Positions 1 to 9,314 of a DNA stretch of 58,066 bases are shown here, one piece after another; position 1 is the first letter of the stretch; each line of letters opens with the position of its first letter. The DNA comes from JAYPWI01 sp038135065. GTDB taxonomy: Bacteria > Actinomycetota > Acidimicrobiia > Acidimicrobiales > Poriferisodalaceae. The notes beneath the pieces are model-generated. The model was not told the origin of the DNA and ran no database searches. It saw only the letters and a list, made by a program, of their open reading frames with translations. Where the stretch lies: positions 1-58,066 of the forward strand of contig JAYPWI010000022.1 in the NCBI GenBank assembly GCA_038135065.1. Direction: 5' to 3'. The position numbers and the translations under genes were made by a program.

Positions 1-1344
1 CAGGGCAGGCATCACCTGCCCGTCGACGTCGGCGGCGATCTGGTACGTCCCGCTGTCGGTGATGTCGAACAGGTAGTCATTCCCATCGGTACCCGACGCG
101 GCGATAGCTGTGCCGTTGGCGTCGTACACCACGATGGTCGGCCACTCACCGGCGGGGACCGATGTGTCGGTCAACTTGGTGACGTTGACCCTCAACTCGA
201 TGGAGGTTTGGGGACTCTGCGGCGTCACACCGGCCGATGCAGCGGAAGCTTCACCCTGCCCGAGGGCGTTGGTAGCTGTCACGGTGAAGGTGTATTCGAC
301 CCCGTTCGTCAAACCCGTCACTGTGCACGTCGTGTCGAGTGGATCAGGCGAACAGGTCGCACCCCCTGGCGCTGCCGTCACCGTGTAGGCGCTGATTTCC
401 CGACCCTGGTCCGAAGGCGCTGTCCAACTGACGACCACCAGGGCGTCGCCGGCCACGCCGGTGACCGCTGTGGGCGCATCGGGCACGGTGCCAGGGATCA
501 CCCCACCGAACGCCGAACCGGCTGTGCTGTCGCCCACGCTGTTGGTGGCATGAGCGGTGATCGAGTAGATCGTGCCGTTGGCAAGACCCGAGATGGTGCA
601 GGTCGCAAGAGGGTCCGGGCTTGGGCTCGTGCTCTGGCAGGTGAAGAGGTTGCCCTGGCCATCGGATGCGGTAGCCCGGTAGCTGGTGATGTCGGCGCCG
701 CCGTTATCGGTCGGCGCCGTCCACGTCACGGTGGCCGACTGGTTTCCCGCAGTGGCCGCCACGTTGGTGGGGGGACCGGGCACCGTCGCCGGAGCGCTGG
801 CAGGGCCATTGCCGTCGTCCCCGTCGTCGCCGCCATTCCCCCCATCAGGGGACGACTCGATGGTGACCTGACCGTCGATGGCGATCAGCGTGGACACCGT
901 CCAGACCCTCGACGGGTTGCTCTCGAGCGTCGCCGTCACCACCACCCGCTTGAGGTTGTCCCCGCTGATCACGTAGTCGGTGACCCCACTGGACACCGAC
1001 TCGATATTGGTGACCAGGCGAACCGTGTTCCCGTTCACCGTCACGACGCGGTCGTCGCACAGCACGCTGGCGGAACTCCCCGCCGCGCACGTGGTGGCGT
1101 CGAGGTCGCCGAACGGCACCATCCGCAGTGCTTCGACGGCACCCATGGCAGCCGCCCGCACGTCCTCGGTGCCGTCGGAGCGAAGCACGACGCTCTGGGA
1201 CAGCAGGATTCCCGGGATGGCCATCACCAGCACGATGGCCAGCACAGCGACGGCCATCAGGGTCTCGGCCAGACCGAATCCGGCCTCGCCTGGCCGTACC
1301 CGGTCGATGTCCCGCACCGGGCTCTGCGACCAACGCCTGTCCAC
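1..1344 (-). CDS. Type IV pilin-like protein with fibronectin type III repeats (C-terminus off the window)
   Basis: The reading frame is open from a GTG at 1344 (the next upstream in-frame codons lead to a TAG) to the window edge, so the 3' end is missing. The N-terminus has a prepilin signal: Gly then FGLAE, giving Glu at +5, followed by a hydrophobic helix (MAVAVLAIVLVMAIPGILL). Next comes a block shared with the two upstream paralogues (SDGTEDVRAAAMGAVEALRMVPF, then an LCDDRVV stretch). After this lie at least two fibronectin type III-like repeats, with typical TVTWTAPTDNGG and VVSWTAPSDQG cores, and the start of another domain. It was probably processed by a prepilin peptidase and displayed at or outside the membrane. 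Whether it is a minor pilin, a pseudopilin or an adhesin is unknown. The start codon is uncertain by a few residues. Confidence 0.75.
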   Translation of the reverse strand, partial: MDRRWSQSPVRDIDRVRPGEAGFGLAETLMAVAVLAIVLVMAIPGILLSQSVVLRSDGTEDVRAAAMGAVEALRMVPFGDLDATTCAAGSSASVLCDDRVVTVNGNTVRLVTNIESVSSGVTDYVISGDNLKRVVVTATLESNPSRVWTVSTLIAIDGQVTIESSPDGGNGGDDGDDGNGPASAPATVPGPPTNVAATAGNQSATVTWTAPTDNGGADITSYRATASDGQGNLFTCQSTSPSPDPLATCTISGLANGTIYSITAHATNSVGDSTAGSAFGGVIPGTVPDAPTAVTGVAGDALVVVSWTAPSDQGREISAYTVTAAPGGATCSPDPLDTTCTVTGLTNGVEYTFTVTATNALGQGEASAASAGVTPQSPQTSIELRVNVTKLTDTSVPAGEWPTIVVYDANGTAIAASGTDGNDYLFDITDSGTYQIAADVDGQVMPAL

Positions 1345-1492
1345 GGTGGTCTATCGGCAGATCTCTGTCGGAATCTGAGCCTTCTGGCGGCTGCGGCCAC
1401 CGTCCCATGGGCCGACCGATGCCCCCGCCATACGGTCACCCGCCGAGTTCGGACACGCTCCTAGGGGACCAGACACGACGAACGAACCCTGA

Positions 1493-3466
1493 TCAATTGA
1501 GATCAGGACACGCCAACCGAGTTCCGATGTCTTTGGTGACGTCGGAGGACAGGCCGTTCCACCTGAACCACCGCTTCCGCACGACGCTGAGTTGGGCGTC
1601 CTCGAGATCGATGTCGTCCTGCCCCCCAGCACCAACAGCGTGTTCATCGCAGTAGGAAAAGAAGCCGACTCTGAGATCTGGGAGGCGGGTCGCGACAGAG
1701 ATGCGGTGGCACCGTGGGCGGGTGTAGCCGGAACACTCTGCCCATTCGGCCGCATCGGTCGAAATCCCCGGCGGGCGACAGCGATTCACCCGGGCCTCCC
1801 CACACCCATCGACCGATGTCGCCGGGGCAACGACCTCGTACATCTCCAAGTCTGGAAGGACATAGAAGTTCGTTCCCGAGTCACTGTTCTTTTGGCGAAC
1901 GTCGAGGTGGCCGAGCCGCCGTTTGCTGAACATCCGTTGCTCCTTGGCCGCAGTGCCGTTCTGAATGACCGGGGCCACCGTGATCGCCAGTGCCTCGACC
2001 CCGTCCTCGCCGTAGTCCTCCCAAGAGTTCAGATCGAGATTGGCGTAACCCGTCCGTTTGCCACTCTCACTCCTGCCGTAGAACCTCACCCCATCGTCGC
2101 CGTTGAGCGGGATGAACAGCTCGGCATACCCCGCCTCGTCGTCTACGGGCGCCCACGGCGACTCCCAGATACACGAAGCGCTCGTCACCTCGAACACGCA
2201 CACCCGCACCTCAGCTGTACCGACACCCCAACCCTCCTCGTCGACAACCCTGACCCAGATGCGTTCCATGTCGCCCGGCTCCAGGTCGAGCACCATGCGC
2301 ACTCGGCGATCGGCTGCGGGGGGATTCCCAGGCACCGGAATGCTGACCTCGGCCACAGCGGCGTAGCCGTCCACCTGAGCTGTCCCGTCGTAATAGCCGG
2401 GCCGCAGTGGCAGCCCATCCGGGGTCATCGCCGCACAGGGCAACCCGGCTCCTTCCACAACGCACTCATCATCGAGCTCGACGGGCTGCTCGTACCCGTG
2501 AAGGTGGCCGACTCCCCTCAGCAACACCTGGCCTTGCGTTACCGGGGCTCCATCCGCCGTGACCTCGAACTCGATCCACACGGGCAGGTACACCGTCACA
2601 TCCGCCTCGACAGCAGTTTGATCCACGACCACCGTGAGGCCCTGAACCCCGTCGATTGCGGAGCCTTCGAGCTGCCACTGATCGAAGCCGAACGCAGAGT
2701 CAGCGACGTCGACCGGGGAACCGGTCGTGAGGAAGAACGGACCGAACCCGGTCCCCGTTTGGGTCAACGTGAAGACCTGCTCTATCCCGGTCGACGAGGT
2801 CGGTGACAGGTAGTCATCGAACTCCAGATCCCCACTGACACCGAAGCCGTACAAGCGCAACTCGGGCCATCCGGTGGCAGCATTGTTCGTGGGGTGGCTG
2901 AGGGTCACGGTGAGGGTGCGGTGAGCCGACGGGGCCGCTGGCGTTGTCGTCGTGGCAGCCGGTGCTCCATCGGGGGCTACCAGAGTTGCGATCTCCCACG
3001 AACGCTCCTCGTCATCGACCAATGTCGCGGTCACCACCACTCGCTTCATCCCAGCAGACGCACCCCCGCCGATGTCAGCCGCCACCGCCTCGACCACGGT
3101 GTCGACCCGCACCTGCACACCGTCGACCTCGATCTGCCGCGTGTCACACAGCACGCTGTCGTCTGCATCGGGACACGGGACAGCGTCCAACGAATCGAAG
3201 GGGACCATGCGCAACGCCTCGACGGCACCGACCGCAGCGCTGCGCACCACTTCGGTGCCATCTGACCGACGAACGATGCCTTGGGACATCATCACCACCG
3301 GCACAGCGAACACGAGGACGGCCCCCAACAACGCCACCGCGACCAGTACCTCGGCCATGCCGAAGCCCTTTCCCTCCTTGCTTCGTCCCCAGGTTGTGTT
3401 CGGACTACGACGCACGGGAGCCAATCGGCACCAGGCCCACCATTCTGAGGCGTCGGAGTCCCCCAT
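1493..3466 (-). CDS. Large type IV pilin-like protein, tandem paralogue 2
   Basis: 657 residues. A short basic N-terminus leads to the prepilin motif GKG|FGMAE, with Glu at +5, and a hydrophobic helix of about 22 residues (residues 34-60). The next 130 residues match the neighbouring paralogues (QGIVRRSDGTEVV, GAVEALRMVPF, VRVDTVVEA, MKRVVVTATL). The rest is a large predicted extracellular region rich in acidic and aromatic residues. Its last 140 residues contain several cysteines and resemble the end of the gene at 3550-5457 (LDVR, VGFFSYCDEH versus VGYFTYCTDH, RLACPDLN versus RRACPELN). At over 600 residues it is much longer than ordinary pilins, so surface display or adhesion is an inference. 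It lies 83 bases downstream of paralogue 3 on the same strand. Confidence 0.8.
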   Translation of the reverse strand: MGDSDASEWWAWCRLAPVRRSPNTTWGRSKEGKGFGMAEVLVAVALLGAVLVFAVPVVMMSQGIVRRSDGTEVVRSAAVGAVEALRMVPFDSLDAVPCPDADDSVLCDTRQIEVDGVQVRVDTVVEAVAADIGGGASAGMKRVVVTATLVDDEERSWEIATLVAPDGAPAATTTTPAAPSAHRTLTVTLSHPTNNAATGWPELRLYGFGVSGDLEFDDYLSPTSSTGIEQVFTLTQTGTGFGPFFLTTGSPVDVADSAFGFDQWQLEGSAIDGVQGLTVVVDQTAVEADVTVYLPVWIEFEVTADGAPVTQGQVLLRGVGHLHGYEQPVELDDECVVEGAGLPCAAMTPDGLPLRPGYYDGTAQVDGYAAVAEVSIPVPGNPPAADRRVRMVLDLEPGDMERIWVRVVDEEGWGVGTAEVRVCVFEVTSASCIWESPWAPVDDEAGYAELFIPLNGDDGVRFYGRSESGKRTGYANLDLNSWEDYGEDGVEALAITVAPVIQNGTAAKEQRMFSKRRLGHLDVRQKNSDSGTNFYVLPDLEMYEVVAPATSVDGCGEARVNRCRPPGISTDAAEWAECSGYTRPRCHRISVATRLPDLRVGFFSYCDEHAVGAGGQDDIDLEDAQLSVVRKRWFRWNGLSSDVTKDIGTRLACPDLN

Positions 3467-3549
3467 CAGGTGGGCGACCGAAGGTCAACCCATCCCGCAC
3501 ACACAGAACGATCCTCGAACCCTGGCGATCCGGACCTCCGATCGCAACC

Positions 3550-5457
3550 CTACGGGTTCAGTTCCGGGCACGCCCTACGGCTGGCGATATCGAACTGTTT
3601 CCACCCCTGTGTTCGGCTCCACGTGTACCAATTGAATTTGTTCACCTCGTTGCCGTCACCCTCGCGGACCCCGTCCATGATCCCCGAGTGATCGGTGCAG
3701 TACGTGAAGTAACCGACCTGAAACCCGCGGGGCATGGCTGTACCGATCGCGGCCCGCCAACACCAATCCCGCCGACCGTCGTTGGAACATTGCAGCCACT
3801 CTTGGTAGTCGTGCGACGTATCTCGCGCTCGGCACCCATTCGTGCGACATGACGAGTCGGGCCGGACCACTCGGTACAGTTTGCGATCCTGCATCAGCCA
3901 AGAATGCGGCGAACTGCGCGTTTCCCTCCAGCGCACGTCGAAATGATCGATGTTCCGCCTGCTGTAGTAACGCTGGACACTTCCTGCGCCTCTCACTCTC
4001 TGCGACGGATCGTTACAGTCCCCGACGATCCGGATTGGGTCCAGGACGATTCTCAGCGCCGACGGGCTGGCATCTCCATAGCCGGTAAGAGGACCGTTTC
4101 GGACGATGGTCGACTCACAGAAGCCAGCGTCGGAGTTGCTGCCAGTAAGGACGTTCTCGCCCTCGAGCCACACCGGAACTTGGGCGTAGCCGGCCAGATC
4201 CGTTGTGACCGTGCTGGTGTCGATGCACCCCGTGGTCCCGATGAACCGACTGCACACGGTGACTGTCGACTCTCCCACGCCCCACGCGTGGGAGACGAGG
4301 GAGTCCACGGTTCTGACCCAGATAGAGGTGCTCTGGACCCCTGCCTTGGTGATCTCGAGCGTGGCGGATCGCTGGCCAGCATCAGGGGCCTGCACATCCC
4401 CAGACGCAGGCCCGAAGCCCAAGAGATCCTCGACCGCTCCGAAGAACTGGCCCGGTCGCAGCACCTTGCCGCCATAAAAATCCAAGCACGGTACATCTGA
4501 CCCCGTCGAGCCACAGCCGTTCTCGAGTCGGATGGTCTCATCGGTCTCATCGGTGTCACCCACCAGCACCTCACCGACCCGCATCTCTCTTGGTCCGACG
4601 AACGCCCGGATATTCACTACGAAGGGCAGGTAGACGTTCGCCTCGACTGCTTCTTCTTCCCCAATGATCTCGGCGACGGGTTGATACTGGAGCCACACGC
4701 CGGATCCGTTGCTCCACTCCCCGGCGACCTGCCACTCATCGAAGTCGAACCCAGCGTCGTCCTGATGACCGGGCGCTCCGGTCGACAGTAGGAACGGACC
4801 GAATCCAGTGCCAGTGGGGGTCAGGGTGAACGCCTGCACATCCCCCGTTGTCGTCGGCCTGAAATACTCCGACATGTCGGGCTTGTACAACCTCAGCTCC
4901 GGCCAATCGGCGGCTGAGGCGGGCTGCCCGTTGATCGCTGTGAGATTGACGGTCAGCGTCGCCCGGCTCCGCTGCGGGGCGGTAGTGGTCGTCCCATCCA
5001 CCGGAGTTTGCCGACCGGGAGCCACAACCGTGGCGATTTCCCACGACCGGTCCCCCTCCACCAGCGAGGCGATGACTTCGACCCTCTTCATCTGGGCCTC
5101 TTCGCCGCTGGCCATCTGAGGGGTCAGCGCTTCCACCACCGTCACAACTCTCACCGGCACACCATCGACGTCGATGACGCGGTCCCCACACAGGATGTTC
5201 GCCGCACCGACCACACAGTCCTCGTCGACTGCCAGATCGTCGTACGGCACCATCCGCAGGGATTCCACGGCGCCCATTGCCGCAGTTCTCACCACTTCCG
5301 TGCCGTCCGAGCGCCGTACGATGCCCTGCGACGTCAGCACAACGGGCACGGCGAACACCAACACCACCCCGACCAGCATCAGCGCCACCAGGATCTCGGC
5401 AAGACCGATGCCATCATCCCTGCGCAGGCAGCGCTCGCCGGCTCGATCCCAGATCAT
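3550..5457 (-). CDS. Large type IV pilin-like protein, tandem paralogue 3
   Basis: 635 residues. The N-terminus carries the prepilin motif DDG|IGLAE with Glu at +5 and the helix ILVALMLVGVVLVFAVPVVL. It is followed by the conserved block QGIVRRSDGTEVVRTAAMGAVESLRMVPYD. A Thr-rich linker (residues about 165-180) separates this from a large extracellular part. The C-terminal 150 residues hold paired cysteines and match those of the gene at 1493-3466, so these two are closer to each other than to the fibronectin-type gene at the window edge. It starts 52 bases downstream of rodA. The cluster may use a prepilin peptidase and assembly ATPase encoded elsewhere, since none is in the window. Confidence 0.8.
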   Translation of the reverse strand: MIWDRAGERCLRRDDGIGLAEILVALMLVGVVLVFAVPVVLTSQGIVRRSDGTEVVRTAAMGAVESLRMVPYDDLAVDEDCVVGAANILCGDRVIDVDGVPVRVVTVVEALTPQMASGEEAQMKRVEVIASLVEGDRSWEIATVVAPGRQTPVDGTTTTAPQRSRATLTVNLTAINGQPASAADWPELRLYKPDMSEYFRPTTTGDVQAFTLTPTGTGFGPFLLSTGAPGHQDDAGFDFDEWQVAGEWSNGSGVWLQYQPVAEIIGEEEAVEANVYLPFVVNIRAFVGPREMRVGEVLVGDTDETDETIRLENGCGSTGSDVPCLDFYGGKVLRPGQFFGAVEDLLGFGPASGDVQAPDAGQRSATLEITKAGVQSTSIWVRTVDSLVSHAWGVGESTVTVCSRFIGTTGCIDTSTVTTDLAGYAQVPVWLEGENVLTGSNSDAGFCESTIVRNGPLTGYGDASPSALRIVLDPIRIVGDCNDPSQRVRGAGSVQRYYSRRNIDHFDVRWRETRSSPHSWLMQDRKLYRVVRPDSSCRTNGCRARDTSHDYQEWLQCSNDGRRDWCWRAAIGTAMPRGFQVGYFTYCTDHSGIMDGVREGDGNEVNKFNWYTWSRTQGWKQFDIASRRACPELNP

Positions 5458-5509
5458 GCCTGGTTATCGGCAGCATCGCGTCACACCCTGAGCAGTAACG
5501 ACCTGAGGC

Positions 5510-6664
5510 TCAGACGGGCATGTGGCGTCGTGACCCGACATTGAGAACGACGCCGATGGAAGCGAAGGCCACCAAGGCCGAACTACCACCGTGACTCATG
5601 AAGGGCAGGGTGATCCCCGTGATGGGCATGATCCCAACGGTCATGCCGACGTTCTGGAACAGCTGGAACAGGAACATCGACAACATGCCAACGCAGACGA
5701 ACGTGCCGAACAGATCGCGGGCCGTGGCAGCGATTCGCCAGATCCGAAAGAGGATGTAGCCGTACAGGAGCAACACTGCCGTTGATCCAAGAAAACCGAA
5801 CTCCTCGGCCAGGGCGGTGAAGATGAAGTCGGTCTCCTGCTCTGGGATCAGATCGAGCGTCGTCTGACTGCCCTCCAACCAGCCTTGTCCTGTGAGACCT
5901 CCGGCACCTACTGCGATCTGCGACTGATTCAAGCTGTAGGAAGCACCCGATGGGTCGAAGTCGGGGTTGATGAACGCGGTGAGACGGTTCTCCTGGTTCT
6001 GGCGTATCAGTTTCGGGCCACCGAGATCGTCACTGCCGAACACCACGAGGATGGCCACAATGCCCAAGGTGGTGGTGAACACGATGTGGCGGATCTGGGC
6101 GCCAGCGACCAGGAGCATTCCCATGGCAATGGCCACGAACACGAGCATGGTGCCGATGTCTGGCTGCAGGAAGATCAGCACCATTGGCACCACGACGAGC
6201 AGCAGCGCGTTGATGAGGGCATCGGTCTTGAGATGCCCCTCGTGATTCGCCACGAACGCAGCCAGGGACAGCACCACAGCCACCTTGGCGAACTCCGAGG
6301 GCTGGAGTTGGAAAGCCAGCCCGGGTAACTCGAACCATGACCGGGCACCATTCTTTTCCGCCCCGACGAAGAGCACGGCGACGAGAAAGCCCAGCACGAT
6401 GAGGTAGCCCTGGGAGGCGAAGTCTCGGAAGAACCGGTAATCCACGGCAGCGGCCCCGATCATGGCGATCACTCCCAGGCCGACGAAGACAGCCTGCCGC
6501 TTGGCGAAGAACGCAGGGTCGCCGCCGTCGAATTCGAGCTGCCGCCAGGTCGCTGCGTAGTTCATGGCGACGCCGATGAGGGCGACGGCCACAGCCGCGC
6601 CTGCGAGGGAGTAGTCGGTGTATCGAAGCGGTGAGCGCAGTTCCTTGCGGACAGGAAGACCCAT
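5510..6664 (-). CDS. rodA: RodA/FtsW/SpoVE-family peptidoglycan glycosyltransferase
   Basis: 384 residues, with about ten hydrophobic segments, the usual SEDS architecture. Family signatures are visible: FQPSEFAKV (residues about 135-145, containing the conserved acidic position), FLQPDIGTMLV, DFIFTALAEEFGFLG and the C-terminal GITLPFMSHGGSSALVAF. RodA polymerises lipid II glycan strands during elongation and works with a class B penicillin-binding protein. The gene overlaps the end of mrdA by one base (TGATG), which suggests translational coupling, and it closes the mreBCD-mrdA-rodA series. This context favours RodA over FtsW. Confidence 0.93.
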   Translation of the reverse strand: MGLPVRKELRSPLRYTDYSLAGAAVAVALIGVAMNYAATWRQLEFDGGDPAFFAKRQAVFVGLGVIAMIGAAAVDYRFFRDFASQGYLIVLGFLVAVLFVGAEKNGARSWFELPGLAFQLQPSEFAKVAVVLSLAAFVANHEGHLKTDALINALLLVVVPMVLIFLQPDIGTMLVFVAIAMGMLLVAGAQIRHIVFTTTLGIVAILVVFGSDDLGGPKLIRQNQENRLTAFINPDFDPSGASYSLNQSQIAVGAGGLTGQGWLEGSQTTLDLIPEQETDFIFTALAEEFGFLGSTAVLLLYGYILFRIWRIAATARDLFGTFVCVGMLSMFLFQLFQNVGMTVGIMPITGITLPFMSHGGSSALVAFASIGVVLNVGSRRHMPV

Positions 6665-8799
6665 CAGTCGCCCGCCTCCTGTTCGTCGTCAGGCACTCCG
6701 TCGCCGTCGGCATCTCCCTCCCTGTTGGCCCTGGGGATCGGTATCCCCCAAGGGCAGCCTTCAGGCACGAAGCTCAAGAAGGCAGGGTCACCCCTCAACG
6801 CCTCCGGTATCTCGGGACACTCAGGTCGAGGGGCGACAAAGGCGATCTGGGGTTCGGGCCAGCGTTGCTCGTAGGCCCGCACCGCTTCGATGATCTGCCG
6901 GGCAACGGGGGCCGCTGCTTCACCGCCGAAGCCCGCTTCCTCCATGACGACTGCGACGACGTAGCGAGGGTCGTAGCAGGGTGCCCAGGCCACGAACAGC
7001 GCTGTGTCCTCCTTCTTGCGCTGCAACACCGGGTTGATGCCGTCTGCTTGGCTGGTGCCCGTCTTACCGGCAACGCAGTACTCGTCTTGGGCGTAGCCCT
7101 GGAATGCCTTCCAGGCCGTGCCTCGGCGAGTGAAGCTGGTGATGCCGTTCAGTCCCTCCACCACCACCGACGTCCCGGGGGGAAATTCCACCGTCCGCAT
7201 GATTCGTGCTTCGTACTCCTGCAGCACCTCCCCGAAGTTCTCAGCCGAGCGGGATACCCGGCGATCGACGATGTTCGGGGCGAACAGGGTCCCACCGTTG
7301 GCCAGGGCGGCGTATGCGTTGGCCAATTGCATCGGCGTCACCACAACGAGCCCCTGACCGATGGCCGTGTTGATGTTGTCGCCCGGAAGCCAGATCACCG
7401 GATCGCCGTAGGGGTTGTAGGCCTCGGGGTTCGACTCGAAGAGCGTCCGCTTCACTTCGTCGTCGGGAATACGGCCGCCCTTCTCGAACGGCAATTGAAT
7501 GCCCGTCTGACGGCCGAACCCGAGTTGTCTGGCCATGTTCTGGATGGCGAATCGATCCTCGGTCGGCAGATGCCAGAGTTCGTTGCCCACCCGGTAGAAG
7601 TACGCGTCCGAGGAGCGAGTCATGGCCCCGCTGAGATCAACGACGCCGAGAGCGAGTCGGTCTGCGTTGTAGAAGGTGCAGCGACCCGAGCAGTTGTACT
7701 TCTCGGGAATCGTGTAGTAGCCGAGATCGTAGAACGCCGCTCGGGGCGAGATCAGGCCGGCTTCGAGCCCTCCCAGAGCGGTGACCGTCTTGAACGTCGA
7801 GCCAGGGGCGTACAAGCCCTGCACGGCCCGGTTGTTGAGCACTCCGGGGAACAGATCGTTCTCGAACACCGAACGGTAGACCTCGCCGGCGATGCCCTCG
7901 ACCAACCAGTTGGGGTCGTAGGTCGGATGCGACGCCATCGCCAGAACGTCACCGTTGCGGAGGTCCATGACCACTGCCGCCCCGCCGATTGCCGGGTAGA
8001 AGAAACCGGAGTCGTCACTGACCGTCTTGCGAGCAGCCAGAAGTCCCTGACGCAGATAGGACTCGGTTGCTGCCTGCAGCTGGCTGTCGATGGTGAGCAC
8101 GATGTCCTGGCCGGGCTCAGCTGGAACGGCGTCGATGATCCGATGAACGCGCCCCTGGCTGTCGACCTCCAACTGAGTGATGCCTGGTGTCCCATGCAGG
8201 AACGGCTCGAACAGGTTCTCCACGCCCGCCCGGCCGACGCGCTCGGCAAGTAGATACCCGTCATCGAGAAAACGGGATGCCTCACTGGCGGGCAGCGCCC
8301 CTACGTAACCAACGACGTGGGCTCCCACCTCGTTCAGCGGGTAGGTGCGCCGCATCTGCCACTGGGCGGTGACCCCGGGGAGGGATCGTTCGCTGACCCT
8401 CAGCAGACCCTCCTCGTCGAGGTCGGTCGCCACCACCTTGGCCGCCAATGGGTGGCTCTGGTTGTCGTCGAGGCGGGATCGGAGTGTCGCTACATCGATA
8501 TCGAGCACTGCGCTCAGCTCGCTGAGCACCATGTCGAGTTCTCCCGGTGCGTAGCGGGACTTGTCGACTGTCACCACGCCTGTCCGGACATTGTCGGCCA
8601 TCACCACCCCGTGCCGATCGAGGATCCGGCCGCGGGTAGGCGGCGTCACCACCACCTCGATCTGGTTCGCCCGCGCTTCGACGGTCGACTCTTCGTAGGT
8701 GAGAACCTGCAGGTACCACAGCCGGATGAAGAGCGCCGAGAACAACCCGACGATCACGAACCCCATGAAGGTCAACCGGCTCGAAAGGCGCTCGTTCAT
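6664..8799 (-). CDS. mrdA: Penicillin-binding protein 2 (class B transpeptidase, elongation)
   Basis: 711 residues from the ATG at 8799, which overlaps the mreD stop as ATGA; an upstream in-frame start would run back into mreD and is rejected. A single N-terminal membrane helix (residues 10-33) is followed by the pedestal domain (RGRILDRHG, residues 57-64) and the transpeptidase domain. Its motifs are STFK with catalytic Ser334 and Lys337, SSD at 396-398 and KTG at 579-581. Periplasm-side PBP2 crosslinks peptidoglycan together with RodA. The C-terminus ends in an acidic tail (DADGDGVPDDEQEAGD) that resembles a calcium-binding thrombospondin type 3 or EF-hand loop and is not a usual part of PBP2. 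Confidence 0.94.
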   Translation of the reverse strand: MNERLSSRLTFMGFVIVGLFSALFIRLWYLQVLTYEESTVEARANQIEVVVTPPTRGRILDRHGVVMADNVRTGVVTVDKSRYAPGELDMVLSELSAVLDIDVATLRSRLDDNQSHPLAAKVVATDLDEEGLLRVSERSLPGVTAQWQMRRTYPLNEVGAHVVGYVGALPASEASRFLDDGYLLAERVGRAGVENLFEPFLHGTPGITQLEVDSQGRVHRIIDAVPAEPGQDIVLTIDSQLQAATESYLRQGLLAARKTVSDDSGFFYPAIGGAAVVMDLRNGDVLAMASHPTYDPNWLVEGIAGEVYRSVFENDLFPGVLNNRAVQGLYAPGSTFKTVTALGGLEAGLISPRAAFYDLGYYTIPEKYNCSGRCTFYNADRLALGVVDLSGAMTRSSDAYFYRVGNELWHLPTEDRFAIQNMARQLGFGRQTGIQLPFEKGGRIPDDEVKRTLFESNPEAYNPYGDPVIWLPGDNINTAIGQGLVVVTPMQLANAYAALANGGTLFAPNIVDRRVSRSAENFGEVLQEYEARIMRTVEFPPGTSVVVEGLNGITSFTRRGTAWKAFQGYAQDEYCVAGKTGTSQADGINPVLQRKKEDTALFVAWAPCYDPRYVVAVVMEEAGFGGEAAAPVARQIIEAVRAYEQRWPEPQIAFVAPRPECPEIPEALRGDPAFLSFVPEGCPWGIPIPRANREGDADGDGVPDDEQEAGD

Positions 8800-9314
8800 G
8801 CCGGGTTTCCCGCAAAGTTGGGGCGTATCAACAGGCCCCATCGGACCGGGCGCTCGACGAGGGGATTGAGCACTGCCGACGAGATCCCGATCACGGTGAC
8901 CACCAAGGCGACGTTGCCCTCGGTCACGTAGGTCAGCTGGAGCAGCCATCCGAACACCACGAACAGCGCGACCCCCGACGCGCTGAGCAGGCCCACCGCA
9001 AGACTCCGCAGCGCTATGCCCCCGTCGACGAAGCGATAACTTGCCGCACCTGCCGCATAGCCGATGACGGCCGTCGACAACATCGACATGCCAAATGGCG
9101 TCTGCACGACCAGGTCACTGGCCAGGCCGCACGCTGCCCCGATGAGTGCCCCCCGCTCGGGTCCACCGTTCACCCCGGCCGACACGGCCAACAGCAGCAG
9201 CAGATCACCGATCCGCCCGCCAACGGAGAATTGCGCCACCACCGACACCTGCAACAACAGGGCTGCGCCGATGAGCACGGTGAAACGGGCGACCCGCCCG
9301 GCGGCGGACATCAT
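8796..9314 (-). CDS. mreD: Rod shape-determining protein MreD
   Basis: 172 residues, almost entirely hydrophobic with about five predicted membrane helices, the typical size and make-up of MreD. It overlaps mreC upstream and mrdA downstream by four bases each (ATGA), so all three are likely co-translated. MreD is an integral membrane part of the elongasome linking MreBC to the peptidoglycan synthases. Sequence conservation in MreD is low, so the call depends partly on gene order. Confidence 0.88.
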   Translation of the reverse strand: MMSAAGRVARFTVLIGAALLLQVSVVAQFSVGGRIGDLLLLLAVSAGVNGGPERGALIGAACGLASDLVVQTPFGMSMLSTAVIGYAAGAASYRFVDGGIALRSLAVGLLSASGVALFVVFGWLLQLTYVTEGNVALVVTVIGISSAVLNPLVERPVRWGLLIRPNFAGNPA

